Of a stretch of 57,638 bases of DNA, positions 17,681-25,657 are shown piece after piece. The position numbers and the translations under genes are program-made. The first letter of the stretch is position 1. Each line of letters starts with the position of its first letter. This DNA is from Zoogloea sp035335645 (GTDB taxonomy: Bacteria > Pseudomonadota > Gammaproteobacteria > Burkholderiales > Rhodocyclaceae), in NCBI GenBank assembly GCA_035335645.1, contig DAOQMM010000010.1, positions 1 through 57,638 on the forward strand, given 5' to 3'. The notes under the pieces are model-generated. The model did not search any database and was not told the DNA's origin. It saw only the letters and a program-made list of their open reading frames with translations.

Positions 17681-19786
17681 ATGCCTGACACCAGATCGCT
17701 TTCCCTGCGGCTTCCCAGCCCGGTCTCCGTATCGCGGATGCCTGCGCTGCCGGAATGCGCCGCCACCCTGCTCAAGGTGGTCGCGGAAGGCACGACGTCG
17801 AGTGAAGACATCTCCCTGCGGATCTGCCGGGATCCGATCCTCTTTCTCGAAATCCTCACAACGGCCCCCCTCGGTCGCGACGAGCGCAGCACGCCGCTCA
17901 AGGCTGTCGAGCGGCGCATCGCCGAACTCGATCCCGGCCTGCTGCAGGCCTGGTTCCTGCGCCACGCCGTACCGGCACCCGGACAGCGGACCTCCATCGG
18001 CTCCCTGCGCAACCTGTCCCTGCACAGCCAGCTGGTCGCCGAACTGGCCTTTCACCTGGCCCGCGAGACCGCCTACCCGACGCCCGAAGATGCGTACGTC
18101 GCCGGGCTTCTCCACGATGTCGGCCAGCTCTGGCTCGCCGAACATCAGGAAGGCTACGTGACCATGCGTGCCGCGCTGAGCGACGAGAAGGCCCTGAGTG
18201 CAGCCGAATGGGAACGCTACGGCGCCGACCACAGCACGATTTCGGCCGAACTGGCCCACCAGTGCGGTCTGGGGGCCCTGGTCGCCGACGCCATCCTGCT
18301 GCACCAGACCTCGCCCGTGCAGCTGCGCTCGGCTCACCTGCTGGTCCGCCTCATCGCCGCCGCCGAGGAGCTGGCCAGCTATCGTCAGACCCAGTCGGCC
18401 CTCTCCCTCGATATCGCCAGCCACCTGGCAGGCCTCGACGGCAGCGTGCTGGTCAGCCTGCTCGCCGAAACCGGTCCGCAGGTCAATGACGCAGCGAGCG
18501 ATTTCGGCGTTGCCATCGAACCGGCGATGCTCGCCCTGCCCTGGGCCCTCGGCCCGGATGTGGCACCTGCGCCCGAAGCCGGCACCACGGGCATCTCCCG
18601 TGCCGCACTCAATGCCTTTGCCCGTGGCACCTTTGCCAGCGCAGAAGAAGCGCGCAATGGTCTCGCCCGGGCGGCGCGCCTGCTCCTCGGGCTCGACGCA
18701 CCCGCACTCTTCGTCCGCAGCGATAACGGACTTGCTTTGGTCGGCTGCGCCAGCGCGACCCATCCGTCCCTCGACCAGATGTGCGTCACCCTGGCCGATG
18801 ACACCAGTGCCATCGCCGAAGCGGCTCGCAGCAATGCAGAGACCCGTTACCGCTGCGACGAACGCCCGCCCGGCCGCAGCGCCATCGACTGGCAGGTGTC
18901 CCGCTGGCTGGGCAGCGACGGGATGCTCTGCGTACCCTGGAAGAATCATCACGACGCGGGCGTCGCCGTCTTCGCCTTTGCCAGCGCGGACAGTGACCCG
19001 CCAGACAGCACACGCGCCCTGCGCCGCGATCTCGTCCTGTCGGCCACCCTGCGCCTCTCCGAAGAACGTGCCAGCCAGCATCTGCGCGACGACCTGGAGC
19101 AGACCATCTCGCGGCGCTATGCAGAACATGCCCGGCGCCTCGCCCACGAGGCCAGCAACCCGCTCACCGTCATCAAGACCTACCTGGGCATCATCGACGA
19201 ACGGATCGAGGATGCTGCGATCCGCGAACAGCTCGGCGTGCTCAACGACGAACTCGACCGCATCGGCAACCTCGTCCGTCGCGCCCCCGATTTCCGCGAG
19301 CCTGCGGCCGACGGCCCGGCTCAAAGCGGCGTCACCGAAATTCTCCACGACCTGCGTGCCCTTTATGGTGACGCCCTGTTCGCGCGGCGCGGGATCCAGT
19401 TCGAAGTCCGCACCACGCCCGATCTGCCGTCCGCAGCCATCGCTCCGGATGCCCTCAAGCAGGTCCTCGTCAATCTGTTCAAGAACGCGGCCGAAGCGAT
19501 TCCGGAAGGCGGCAAGCTCGTCGTCACGGTCGGGACCGGCATCAACGCCAACGGCACCTCGTGCCTGGAGATCCGCGTGGTCGACAACGGACCGGGCCTG
19601 CCCCCCGGCCGCATCGAGACGCTCTTTGCACCGGTGCCCGGCGGCGCCGGCCGCACGGAAGGCGGGATCGGCCTGCCCGTCGTACGCGATCTGATCACCG
19701 CGCATGGGGGGACCGTCCTGTGCCGCAGTCAGCTGGGCTCCGGCACAGTGTTCCAGATCTTCATACCGCTGGCGGGCACCCCCTGA
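17681..19786 (+). CDS. HDOD/HD-type sensor histidine kinase
   Basis: A 701-residue protein. The first 270 residues form an HDOD domain containing AGLLHDVGQLWLAEH with an HD pair. A poorly conserved middle part (about 310-440) could be a GAF-like sensor. The kinase core has an H-box (RRLAHEASNPLTVIKTYLGI), N-box (LVNLFKNAAEAIPEGG), G1 box (VDNGPGLP) and G2-like GGIGLPVVRDLI, so autophosphorylation is plausible. No membrane segment is seen, so it senses a cytoplasmic cue. ATG at 17681 (MPDTRSLSLRL) is preferred; the open frame runs up to 17432 inside the previous gene. The regulator gene 49 bp downstream is the likely phosphorylation partner. Confidence 0.9.
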   Translation: MPDTRSLSLRLPSPVSVSRMPALPECAATLLKVVAEGTTSSEDISLRICRDPILFLEILTTAPLGRDERSTPLKAVERRIAELDPGLLQAWFLRHAVPAPGQRTSIGSLRNLSLHSQLVAELAFHLARETAYPTPEDAYVAGLLHDVGQLWLAEHQEGYVTMRAALSDEKALSAAEWERYGADHSTISAELAHQCGLGALVADAILLHQTSPVQLRSAHLLVRLIAAAEELASYRQTQSALSLDIASHLAGLDGSVLVSLLAETGPQVNDAASDFGVAIEPAMLALPWALGPDVAPAPEAGTTGISRAALNAFARGTFASAEEARNGLARAARLLLGLDAPALFVRSDNGLALVGCASATHPSLDQMCVTLADDTSAIAEAARSNAETRYRCDERPPGRSAIDWQVSRWLGSDGMLCVPWKNHHDAGVAVFAFASADSDPPDSTRALRRDLVLSATLRLSEERASQHLRDDLEQTISRRYAEHARRLAHEASNPLTVIKTYLGIIDERIEDAAIREQLGVLNDELDRIGNLVRRAPDFREPAADGPAQSGVTEILHDLRALYGDALFARRGIQFEVRTTPDLPSAAIAPDALKQVLVNLFKNAAEAIPEGGKLVVTVGTGINANGTSCLEIRVVDNGPGLPPGRIETLFAPVPGGAGRTEGGIGLPVVRDLITAHGGTVLCRSQLGSGTVFQIFIPLAGTP

Positions 19787-19835
19787 ATTGATGCATCATT
19801 GCGGCGCAAAACAATAATTCACAGGGAGTCCATCC

Positions 19836-22037
19836 ATGGTCATTCCCGGGGAGCGCCCCTTCTTCCCGCCCGAGACGGGAAACCGAGGCGCACCCGATCC
19901 TCTGATCCGCATACTTGTTGTCGATGACCAGCCGTCCCTGCGGCGTTCGGTCGTCGCCCTGCTTCAAGGCGATGACCGCCTGATCGAAGATTGCGGCTCC
20001 GTCGCCGAAACGCTCGTGCGCCTCGGCGCGGCCAGTTACGACCTCATCATCCTCGACTACCGCCTGCCCGACGCCACCGGTCTCGCCGTCATGAACTGGC
20101 TGTCGAGCCATCACCGCAACGAATCGGTGATCGTCATCAGCGGCGAGGATTCCATGGAAGCGGCCATTGCCGCCCTCCGCCGCGGCGCCCAGGACTTCCT
20201 GCGCAAGCCCTACGACCCCGACCAGTTGCGTCGTGCCGTCCAGTCGGTCCTCGGCAAACGTCAGCAGGAGCGCAGTCACCGCCTCACCCTGCAGCGCCTG
20301 CAATCGTCCGAGCACATGCACCGCTATCTGGTGGAAAGCTCCCCCGACCTGATCTTCACCACCACCCCGGACGGACGCTTCAACTACATCAATCCGCGCA
20401 TCGAATCGCTGCTGGGCTATCGCCGCAACAGCCTGATCGGCCAACATTTCTCGGAGATCGTCCATCCCGAGGATCTGGAGCGGACCCGTCAGACCTTCCA
20501 CGAGCGCCGCACCGGCCAGCGCGCCGCCGCCAATGTGGAAGTCCGTCTCACCCGCAGTCCCTTCGGTCCGGACCAGGACGGCGAGGCCGGGCCCCTGCCC
20601 TTTGTGCTCAACGCCCATGGCATCTACCACGACGAGGACGGCACGACGCCGGGTGAATATCTGGGCACCTATGGCGTCGCCCGCCACGCACCGCCGCTCC
20701 GCCTGACGGCACTGGCCGGCAACCCTCCCCTGCAGCGCGACCCACTCACCCGACTACCCGGACGCGAGCTCCTCTTCGACCGGCTCGACCTGGCCGTGGC
20801 CCAGGCCAAGCGTCGCAAGGGGCAGATCGCCGTCATGCAGGTGGACGTGGACCGCTTCAAGGACGTCAATGAGCGCTTCGGTCAGGGCGAAGGCGACACG
20901 CTCCTGTGCGCCATCGCGCGCCGCCTGCAGCGCTGCCTGCGGCGGGGCGACACCTTGTCGCGGCAGGGTGGCGACGAATTTACGATCCTGCTGCCGGACG
21001 TCCGCGGCAAGGACAACGCCCAGGCCATTGCCGGCAAGATCCACCAGGCCTTCGAGCAGCCCTTCTCTCTGGGCAAGGACGAGGTCCGCCTGAACTGCAG
21101 TATCGGCGTCGCCCTCTACCCCGAAGACGGCGACGACGCAGAGTCCCTCACCCAGCACGCGGCCATCGCCATGTTCCAGGCCAAGCGCAATGGCGGTGAA
21201 TCCCACGAATTCTTCGAACCTGGCATGCATTCGGCGTACCGGGCGCGTATCAGCCTCGAGACCGAATTGCGGCTGGCCATCTCGAACCGGGAACTCGAAC
21301 TGTTCTATCAGCCCCGTGTCAGCCTGTCCCGCAACCAGGTGACCGGCATGGAGGCACTGATCCGCTGGCGGCATCGTAACCACGGCCTCGTCGCACCATC
21401 CCGTTTTCTGCAACTGGCGGAAGAAGTCGGCATCATGCCCGACATCAGCCGCTGGGTGCTGGAGACCGCGTGTGCCCAGCTGTCCGCCTGGCGCCGCCTG
21501 TATCCCGAACTGCGCCTGGCCACCAACCTGTCCCTGCGCGACTTCGACCGGGCGGACCTGAACGACGCCATCTACAAGGCCCTCGCCCAGCACAACCTGC
21601 CACCGGACAGCCTCGAACTGGAGATCACCGAAAATCTCCTGCTGGAAGACCACGAATTTCTTGCGGCCAAGGTCCAGGGTTTGCGCGACATGGGCGTCGG
21701 TCTGTCCATCGACGATTTCGGCACGGGTCTGTCGTCCCTGTCCTTGCTGCACCGCTTTCCCGTGACCCGTCTCAAGATCGACCGCAGCTTCGTGCGGAAC
21801 ATCAACGGGCAGGGCAGCCATCCCGTGATCAACGCCATCACCGGCATCGCCCGGGGTTTTGACGTGCAGGTTTCGGCCGAAGGCGTCGAACGGGGAGACC
21901 AGGTCAGCGTGCTGGAAACCGCCGGCTGTGACGAGATGCAGGGCTACTTCTTTTCCAAGCCGCTCGGCGCTGAAGCCGCCACCCGCATGCTCCAGGATTT
22001 CCGTCCCGCAGCCATGCTGCAGACAGCGCCGGGCTGA
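19836..22037 (+). CDS. Response regulator with PAS, GGDEF and EAL domains
   Basis: A 733-residue bifunctional c-di-GMP protein. The receiver domain (about 24-141) has D30, D31, phospho-acceptor D74, S102 and K124. A PAS domain follows (about 160-285; LVESSPDLIFTTTPDGRFNY). The GGDEF motif is intact at 378-382 with an inhibitory RxxD site at 369-372 in the right spacing. The EAL domain starts at E506-A507-L508 with ELEITEN, IDDFGTG, KIDRSF and AEGVE, so both cyclase and phosphodiesterase chemistries look possible. ATG at 19836 follows ACAGGGAGTCCATCC. It is paired with the HDOD histidine kinase 49 bp upstream. Confidence 0.94.
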   Translation: MVIPGERPFFPPETGNRGAPDPLIRILVVDDQPSLRRSVVALLQGDDRLIEDCGSVAETLVRLGAASYDLIILDYRLPDATGLAVMNWLSSHHRNESVIVISGEDSMEAAIAALRRGAQDFLRKPYDPDQLRRAVQSVLGKRQQERSHRLTLQRLQSSEHMHRYLVESSPDLIFTTTPDGRFNYINPRIESLLGYRRNSLIGQHFSEIVHPEDLERTRQTFHERRTGQRAAANVEVRLTRSPFGPDQDGEAGPLPFVLNAHGIYHDEDGTTPGEYLGTYGVARHAPPLRLTALAGNPPLQRDPLTRLPGRELLFDRLDLAVAQAKRRKGQIAVMQVDVDRFKDVNERFGQGEGDTLLCAIARRLQRCLRRGDTLSRQGGDEFTILLPDVRGKDNAQAIAGKIHQAFEQPFSLGKDEVRLNCSIGVALYPEDGDDAESLTQHAAIAMFQAKRNGGESHEFFEPGMHSAYRARISLETELRLAISNRELELFYQPRVSLSRNQVTGMEALIRWRHRNHGLVAPSRFLQLAEEVGIMPDISRWVLETACAQLSAWRRLYPELRLATNLSLRDFDRADLNDAIYKALAQHNLPPDSLELEITENLLLEDHEFLAAKVQGLRDMGVGLSIDDFGTGLSSLSLLHRFPVTRLKIDRSFVRNINGQGSHPVINAITGIARGFDVQVSAEGVERGDQVSVLETAGCDEMQGYFFSKPLGAEAATRMLQDFRPAAMLQTAPG

Positions 22038-22107
22038 GGGCGCCGGCTCCATCATTCGTCACATTCGTCCGCTAGAGTGCGCGCGTCACCCCGATGTGGA
22101 GACCGCC

Positions 22108-22332
22108 ATGGGAACCTTCCGCCTCATCCTCGCCCACGCCCGGGCACCGCAACAATCCACCGTCGTCGCCCAGCATGTCGATCCGGTCTGGCTCAAGCAG
22201 CGCGGCTACGAGATCGCCCGCAGCTTGGGCGACGGCAGCGCCCTGTGGGGGCGCCGCGCCGATGCCGGAAACCTGTCGGGCCTCGAACTGAACTGCCGCG
22301 GCGGTCACGCCCTACGCATCGAGGCGGCCTGA
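22108..22332 (+). CDS. Small hypothetical protein
   Basis: A 74-residue ORF starting MGTFRLILAHARAPQQST and ending LNCRGGHALRIEAA. It is not recognised as any family. An RBS-like GTGGAG lies 7 bp upstream of the ATG, and GC at third codon positions is high in this frame. It sits between the GGDEF-EAL gene (70 bp upstream) and the convergent SPOR gene (22 bp). No membrane segment or signal peptide is visible. It may be real; the evidence is context and ribosome binding site only. Confidence 0.5.
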   Translation: MGTFRLILAHARAPQQSTVVAQHVDPVWLKQRGYEIARSLGDGSALWGRRADAGNLSGLELNCRGGHALRIEAA

Positions 22333-22344
22333 GCCGACCGCCTC
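22321..22344. terminator. Inverted repeat between convergent genes
   Basis: Perfect 7-bp arms GAGGCGG (22321-22327) and CCGCCTC (22338-22344) surround the stop codon of the small ORF, just before the convergent SPOR gene stop. This placement suits a bidirectional terminator, although no T-tract is present on either side. Confidence 0.35.
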
Positions 22345-22354
22345 AGCGGCAGGA

Positions 22355-23236
22355 TCAACGGGAAGGCTGGATCACGCCCGGCGCGTAGCCCTGCTCCCGC
22401 AGGCGCGACTGGGCAGCCAGTGCCTCTCGCCGGTCGGCAAATGGCCCCACCATCACCCGGCTCTCCAGCTGGACCGGCACGCCGCCACGGGCCAGACGCG
22501 CCCGCAGGTCCTCTGCAGCCGCGGGCTCCATGAAGCCGCCCACCTGCACCACATAGCCCCGCGCCGGTGCTGCGCGGCCATCCGCGGGAGGACGGACCTC
22601 AGCCTGCGGNNNNNNNNNNNNNNNNNNNNNNNNNNNNNNNNNNNNNNNNNNNNNNNNNNNNNNNNNNNNNNNNNNNNNNNNNNNNNNNNNNNNNNNNNNN
22701 NNNNNNNNNGCCTGCGGCGCGACGGCCGGCGCAGACGGTGCACCGGCAGGCGCCGCCGCCGGTGTAGCCGCCAACGGCGCGACGCCCCCGCGAAGGGTGT
22801 CTTCCTTCAGTGTCACCGACCTGCTGGAGGCCACCGCCGGCGATTCAGGGAGTACCGTACGGGCGCCCGCCCCGACGACAGGTCGGGTCTCGTCCGCAGC
22901 ATCATCCGCCTTGCGGGCTGCCTTGGGCGGTTCCCCCTGATCGGCAGCGACAGGCAGGGGAGGCGCCGAGGACGCCTGGTCCGCCGCCTCGCCTCCTGCG
23001 CGCACGACGTCCGGCGGCGGCTCGCTCTCGCGGCCCGCCACCGGTGCCGGACCGATGGGCTTGGCCGGCACCTTGGCCTCCTCTGCTTCCGGCGGGCGGG
23101 AGGCCTCGTCGAAAACGATCAGACTGCCCAAGAGCAGGCCGATGAGCCCGACGGCCACCGCAGCGCGGGTCCACAACTGCCGCCGGGAATCATCCTTTTC
23201 GTCCTGAACCGGCGGGTTGTTCCGTTCATCGGTCAT
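22355..23236 (-). CDS. SPOR domain-containing membrane-anchored protein (interrupted by assembly gap)
   Basis: An apparent 293-residue protein with one membrane helix (about 22-43, LWTRAAVAVGLIGLLLGSLI). A long Pro/Ala/Glu-rich periplasmic linker follows, then a C-terminal SPOR domain (GYVVQVGGFMEPAAAEDLRA ... VMVGPFADRREALAAQSRL). SPOR domains bind denuded septal peptidoglycan, so a cell-division role is likely. The linker contains a 100-N scaffold gap, so the true length and frame across it are unknown. Its ATG overlaps the stop of the upstream DUF2802 gene (ATGA), so the two are co-translated. Confidence 0.85.
   Translation of the reverse strand: MTDERNNPPVQDEKDDSRRQLWTRAAVAVGLIGLLLGSLIVFDEASRPPEAEEAKVPAKPIGPAPVAGRESEPPPDVVRAGGEAADQASSAPPLPVAADQGEPPKAARKADDAADETRPVVGAGARTVLPESPAVASSRSVTLKEDTLRGGVAPLAATPAAAPAGAPSAPAVAPQXXXXXXXXXXXXXXXXXXXXXXXXXXXXXXXXXXPQAEVRPPADGRAAPARGYVVQVGGFMEPAAAEDLRARLARGGVPVQLESRVMVGPFADRREALAAQSRLREQGYAPGVIQPSR
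22610..22709. other. Scaffold gap (100 N) inside the SPOR protein linker
   Basis: Exactly 100 N, a conventional placeholder size. The octamer GCCTGCGG ends the left flank and begins the right flank, which suggests either contigs with an unmerged overlap or a collapsed Pro/Ala-codon repeat. Confidence 0.99.
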
Positions 23237-23865
23237 TCATGCACCTCCCGACGCGCCAGCGCACACACCAGTTCGGCCTCGGCCACGGCGATTCCGCAGC
23301 GATCCGCAATCTGTGCAGCCGTCATGCCCCGTTCGGCCAGCACCATGGCTTCGGAATGCTGGGGTGACACCGGCCGCACGAAATGACTGCGGCCGTCGGC
23401 CACCTGGATTTCGTCCAGATCACGCCGCACCGACGCGATCTCGCGCCGCAGCTGATCCTGTTCGCCCCGCAACTGGGCCACATCCCGTCGAAGCTGCTGG
23501 ACTTCCAGCTGGAAGAACTCGATCAGGTCGAAGGTGGGCAGGCTGTCGGGCTGTTCGGCAGCCGAAGACTCACCCCGACCGGTGCGGGGGTCGGCGTAGT
23601 CATCCAACGGTTCGATGTCGCCAACGTCCGCATCCTCGGTCGGGGCAGGCGTCCGGATCGACGCCACATCCTCGCCGGAGGGGGTTAGAGCGGCGGGCGC
23701 CACACCTTGCGGCGCAGGCGCTTCCGCATCGACCACCAGTGTCTGGGGTTCTTCTGCGAGGGGACGGGCGCGATGGAGCGCCAGACGGATCAGGACGAAG
23801 GCCAGATAAAGGGTCAGGACGCCGATGGCGATCCAGATGCCTTCCCGCACACCGATCTCGATCAT
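23233..23865 (-). CDS. DUF2802 domain protein with N-terminal membrane anchor
   Basis: A 210-residue protein with an N-terminal helix (about 8-30, EGIWIAIGVLTLYLAFVLIRL) and an acidic, proline-rich middle part. A coiled coil (about 115-150, FQLEVQQLRRDVAQLRGEQD) precedes a C-terminal DUF2802 helix-turn-helix-like segment (AMVLAERGMTAAQIADRCGI ... AELVCALARREV). Function is not known. The frame extends upstream to 23991, but ATG at 23865 gives a normal membrane start. The stop overlaps the ATG of the SPOR gene by four bases, so the two products may act together at the envelope. Confidence 0.85.
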   Translation of the reverse strand: MIEIGVREGIWIAIGVLTLYLAFVLIRLALHRARPLAEEPQTLVVDAEAPAPQGVAPAALTPSGEDVASIRTPAPTEDADVGDIEPLDDYADPRTGRGESSAAEQPDSLPTFDLIEFFQLEVQQLRRDVAQLRGEQDQLRREIASVRRDLDEIQVADGRSHFVRPVSPQHSEAMVLAERGMTAAQIADRCGIAVAEAELVCALARREVHE

Positions 23866-24023
23866 CGTGGAATCCTCCCGGAGCAGGCGACGGGAATGAA
23901 CGATGCCTTCACGATTCCGACGATGATGAGCCTCCAATGGGCAGGGCGGGATTGACGCTGCGATAATAGCCGTCACGCCCGCCCCCGACAATCTGGAGTC
24001 GGCTCCCCGCCTCGCCTTTCGCC

Positions 24024-24797
24024 ATGTTCTTCCTGAAAAAGATCGCCGCCGCGCTGCTCCTGCCGCCCTTCCTGCCCTTTCTGCTGATCATCGCCGGCCT
24101 GCTGCTGCTCCACCGCCAGCCCCGCACGGGCCGCCTGCTGGCCTGGTGCGGGGTGGTGACCGGCATTGCCCTGAGCCTGCCGGCCTCCGTCGGTCTGCTC
24201 GTCACGCCCCTTGAACGGGACGCGGCCCTCGATGTGCGAGACCTGCCTGCCGCCGAGGCGATCGTGATCCTGGGGGGCGGCACCCGCCATTACGCGCCGG
24301 AATTCGGCGGACAGACCGTCAATCGGCTCACCCTTGAGCGTTTGCGCTATGGCGCCCTGCTCGCCCGTCACTCGCGTCTGCCCGTTCTGGTCAGCGGCGG
24401 CAGCCCCACCCCGGGCATTGCCGAGGGCATCCTGATGCGGCGGGTGATGGAAGAGGAGTTCAGGGTGTCAGTGCGCTGGGTCGAGAGCCAGTCCCTCGAC
24501 ACGGCCGAAAACGCGGCCTTCAGCGTGCCCGTGCTGCGCGCGGCGGGCGTGCGACGCGTGCTGCTCGTCACCCACGCAGCCCACATGCGGCGGGCGCTGG
24601 AAGCATTTGAAGCGGCCGGCATGCATGCCATCCCGGCGCCCACCGCCTTCTTCCACGGCGCCGGGCCGGCGGATGAAGTGGTGGATTTCCTGCCGGGCAT
24701 GAATGCCGCCTTCGCCGGCGGCTATGCCGCCCACGAATGGCTGGGTCTCGCCGCCCGGCGCCTGACAGACCTGGGCGGCGGCCTGATCAGGCGTTGA
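24024..24797 (+). CDS. YdcF/ElyC family (DUF218) envelope protein
   Basis: A 257-residue inner-membrane protein. Two N-terminal helices lie at about 8-28 (AALLLPPFLPFLLIIAGLLL) and 38-60. The DUF218 domain starts with AEAIVILGGGTRHYAPEFGG, continues with RLRYGALLARHSRLPVLVSGG and SLDTAENAAFS, and includes VLLVTHAAHMRRAL. The E. coli homologue ElyC affects peptidoglycan and undecaprenyl-lipid metabolism; catalysis is unproven. It is divergent from the DUF2802 gene and overlaps the convergent enoyl-CoA hydratase gene by 11 bp at the 3' end. Confidence 0.9.
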   Translation: MFFLKKIAAALLLPPFLPFLLIIAGLLLLHRQPRTGRLLAWCGVVTGIALSLPASVGLLVTPLERDAALDVRDLPAAEAIVILGGGTRHYAPEFGGQTVNRLTLERLRYGALLARHSRLPVLVSGGSPTPGIAEGILMRRVMEEEFRVSVRWVESQSLDTAENAAFSVPVLRAAGVRRVLLVTHAAHMRRALEAFEAAGMHAIPAPTAFFHGAGPADEVVDFLPGMNAAFAGGYAAHEWLGLAARRLTDLGGGLIRR

Positions 24798-25584
24798 AGC
24801 CAGGTTTGCGTTTTTCGAGGAAGGCGCGGATACCTTCATCGAAATTGGGTCGGGCACTGCTGCGGGCGAAGGCCTCCGCTTCCAGTTGAAGCTGCGCCGA
24901 GAGCGACTGTTCGGGCGACGCCACCAGCAGGCGCTTCATCTCGGCGTAGGCTTCCCGCGGGCCCTTCACGAAGCGCTGGACGAGGGCATCCGTGGCCGCC
25001 TCCAGCTCTTCGGGTGGCACGACGCGGTTCACCACACCCAGGCGCAGGGCCTCATCGGCACCGAAGCGGTCCGCCAGCAGGAGCAGCTCGAAGGCCTTGC
25101 GCCGCCCCAGGATGCGCGGCAGAAACCAGGACACGCCGCCGTCACCGGACAGGGCAATGCTGGCGTAGGCCGTGGTGAAATAAGCGTTTCCGGCGGCCAC
25201 CGCCATGTCACAGCCGAGCACCAGAGAGAGCCCGAAGCCCGCGCAGGCGCCCCGCACCTGGGCGATGACGGGCACCGGCAAGGCCGCCAGGGCCTCGACG
25301 CTGGGATTGATGTACTGCTCGATCAGCGCCCGGAAGGTGGCGATGCGGCTTTCGGCCGACAGATGCAGGTGCGTCGCGAAATCCTTCAGATCGCCGCCTG
25401 CCATGAAGTGCTCGCCGGCGCCGGTCACCACCACGGCCCGCAGATCGGTGCGGCGTTGCAGCTGGCCGGTGGCTTCGGCCAGGGCTTTCATCATGTCCAC
25501 CGACAGGGCGTTGAGCGCAGTAGGCCGGTTGAGGGTCAGGGTGGCGATGCCGTCCTGCAGGTCCAGCGTGACGGGCGAGGTCAT
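24787..25584 (-). CDS. Enoyl-CoA hydratase/isomerase family protein
   Basis: A 265-residue crotonase-fold enzyme. The oxyanion-hole motif is VTGAGEHFMAGGDLKDF, followed by QVRGACAGFGLSLVLGCDMA. The position usually held by catalytic glutamate reads SIALSGDGGVSWFLPRILG, with Asp in place of Glu. That is a variation seen in isomerase-type members such as PaaG, so isomerase rather than hydratase chemistry is possible. It is the last gene of the minus-strand fadB-thiolase-ligase run, 73 bp after the ligase, which points to fatty-acid breakdown. Confidence 0.9.
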   Translation of the reverse strand: MTSPVTLDLQDGIATLTLNRPTALNALSVDMMKALAEATGQLQRRTDLRAVVVTGAGEHFMAGGDLKDFATHLHLSAESRIATFRALIEQYINPSVEALAALPVPVIAQVRGACAGFGLSLVLGCDMAVAAGNAYFTTAYASIALSGDGGVSWFLPRILGRRKAFELLLLADRFGADEALRLGVVNRVVPPEELEAATDALVQRFVKGPREAYAEMKRLLVASPEQSLSAQLQLEAEAFARSSARPNFDEGIRAFLEKRKPGFNA

Positions 25585-25657
25585 GGATCGGGCTCCAGAA
25601 GGAATGTGCGCGTATTGTCACCGCGAAACGCGCCAGGCGGGTAGCGCCCGGCGCCCG

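Noticed and set aside
17627..19705. Minus-strand open frame of 692 codons
   Set aside because: Antisense of the HDOD histidine kinase; kinase boxes are clear on the plus strand.
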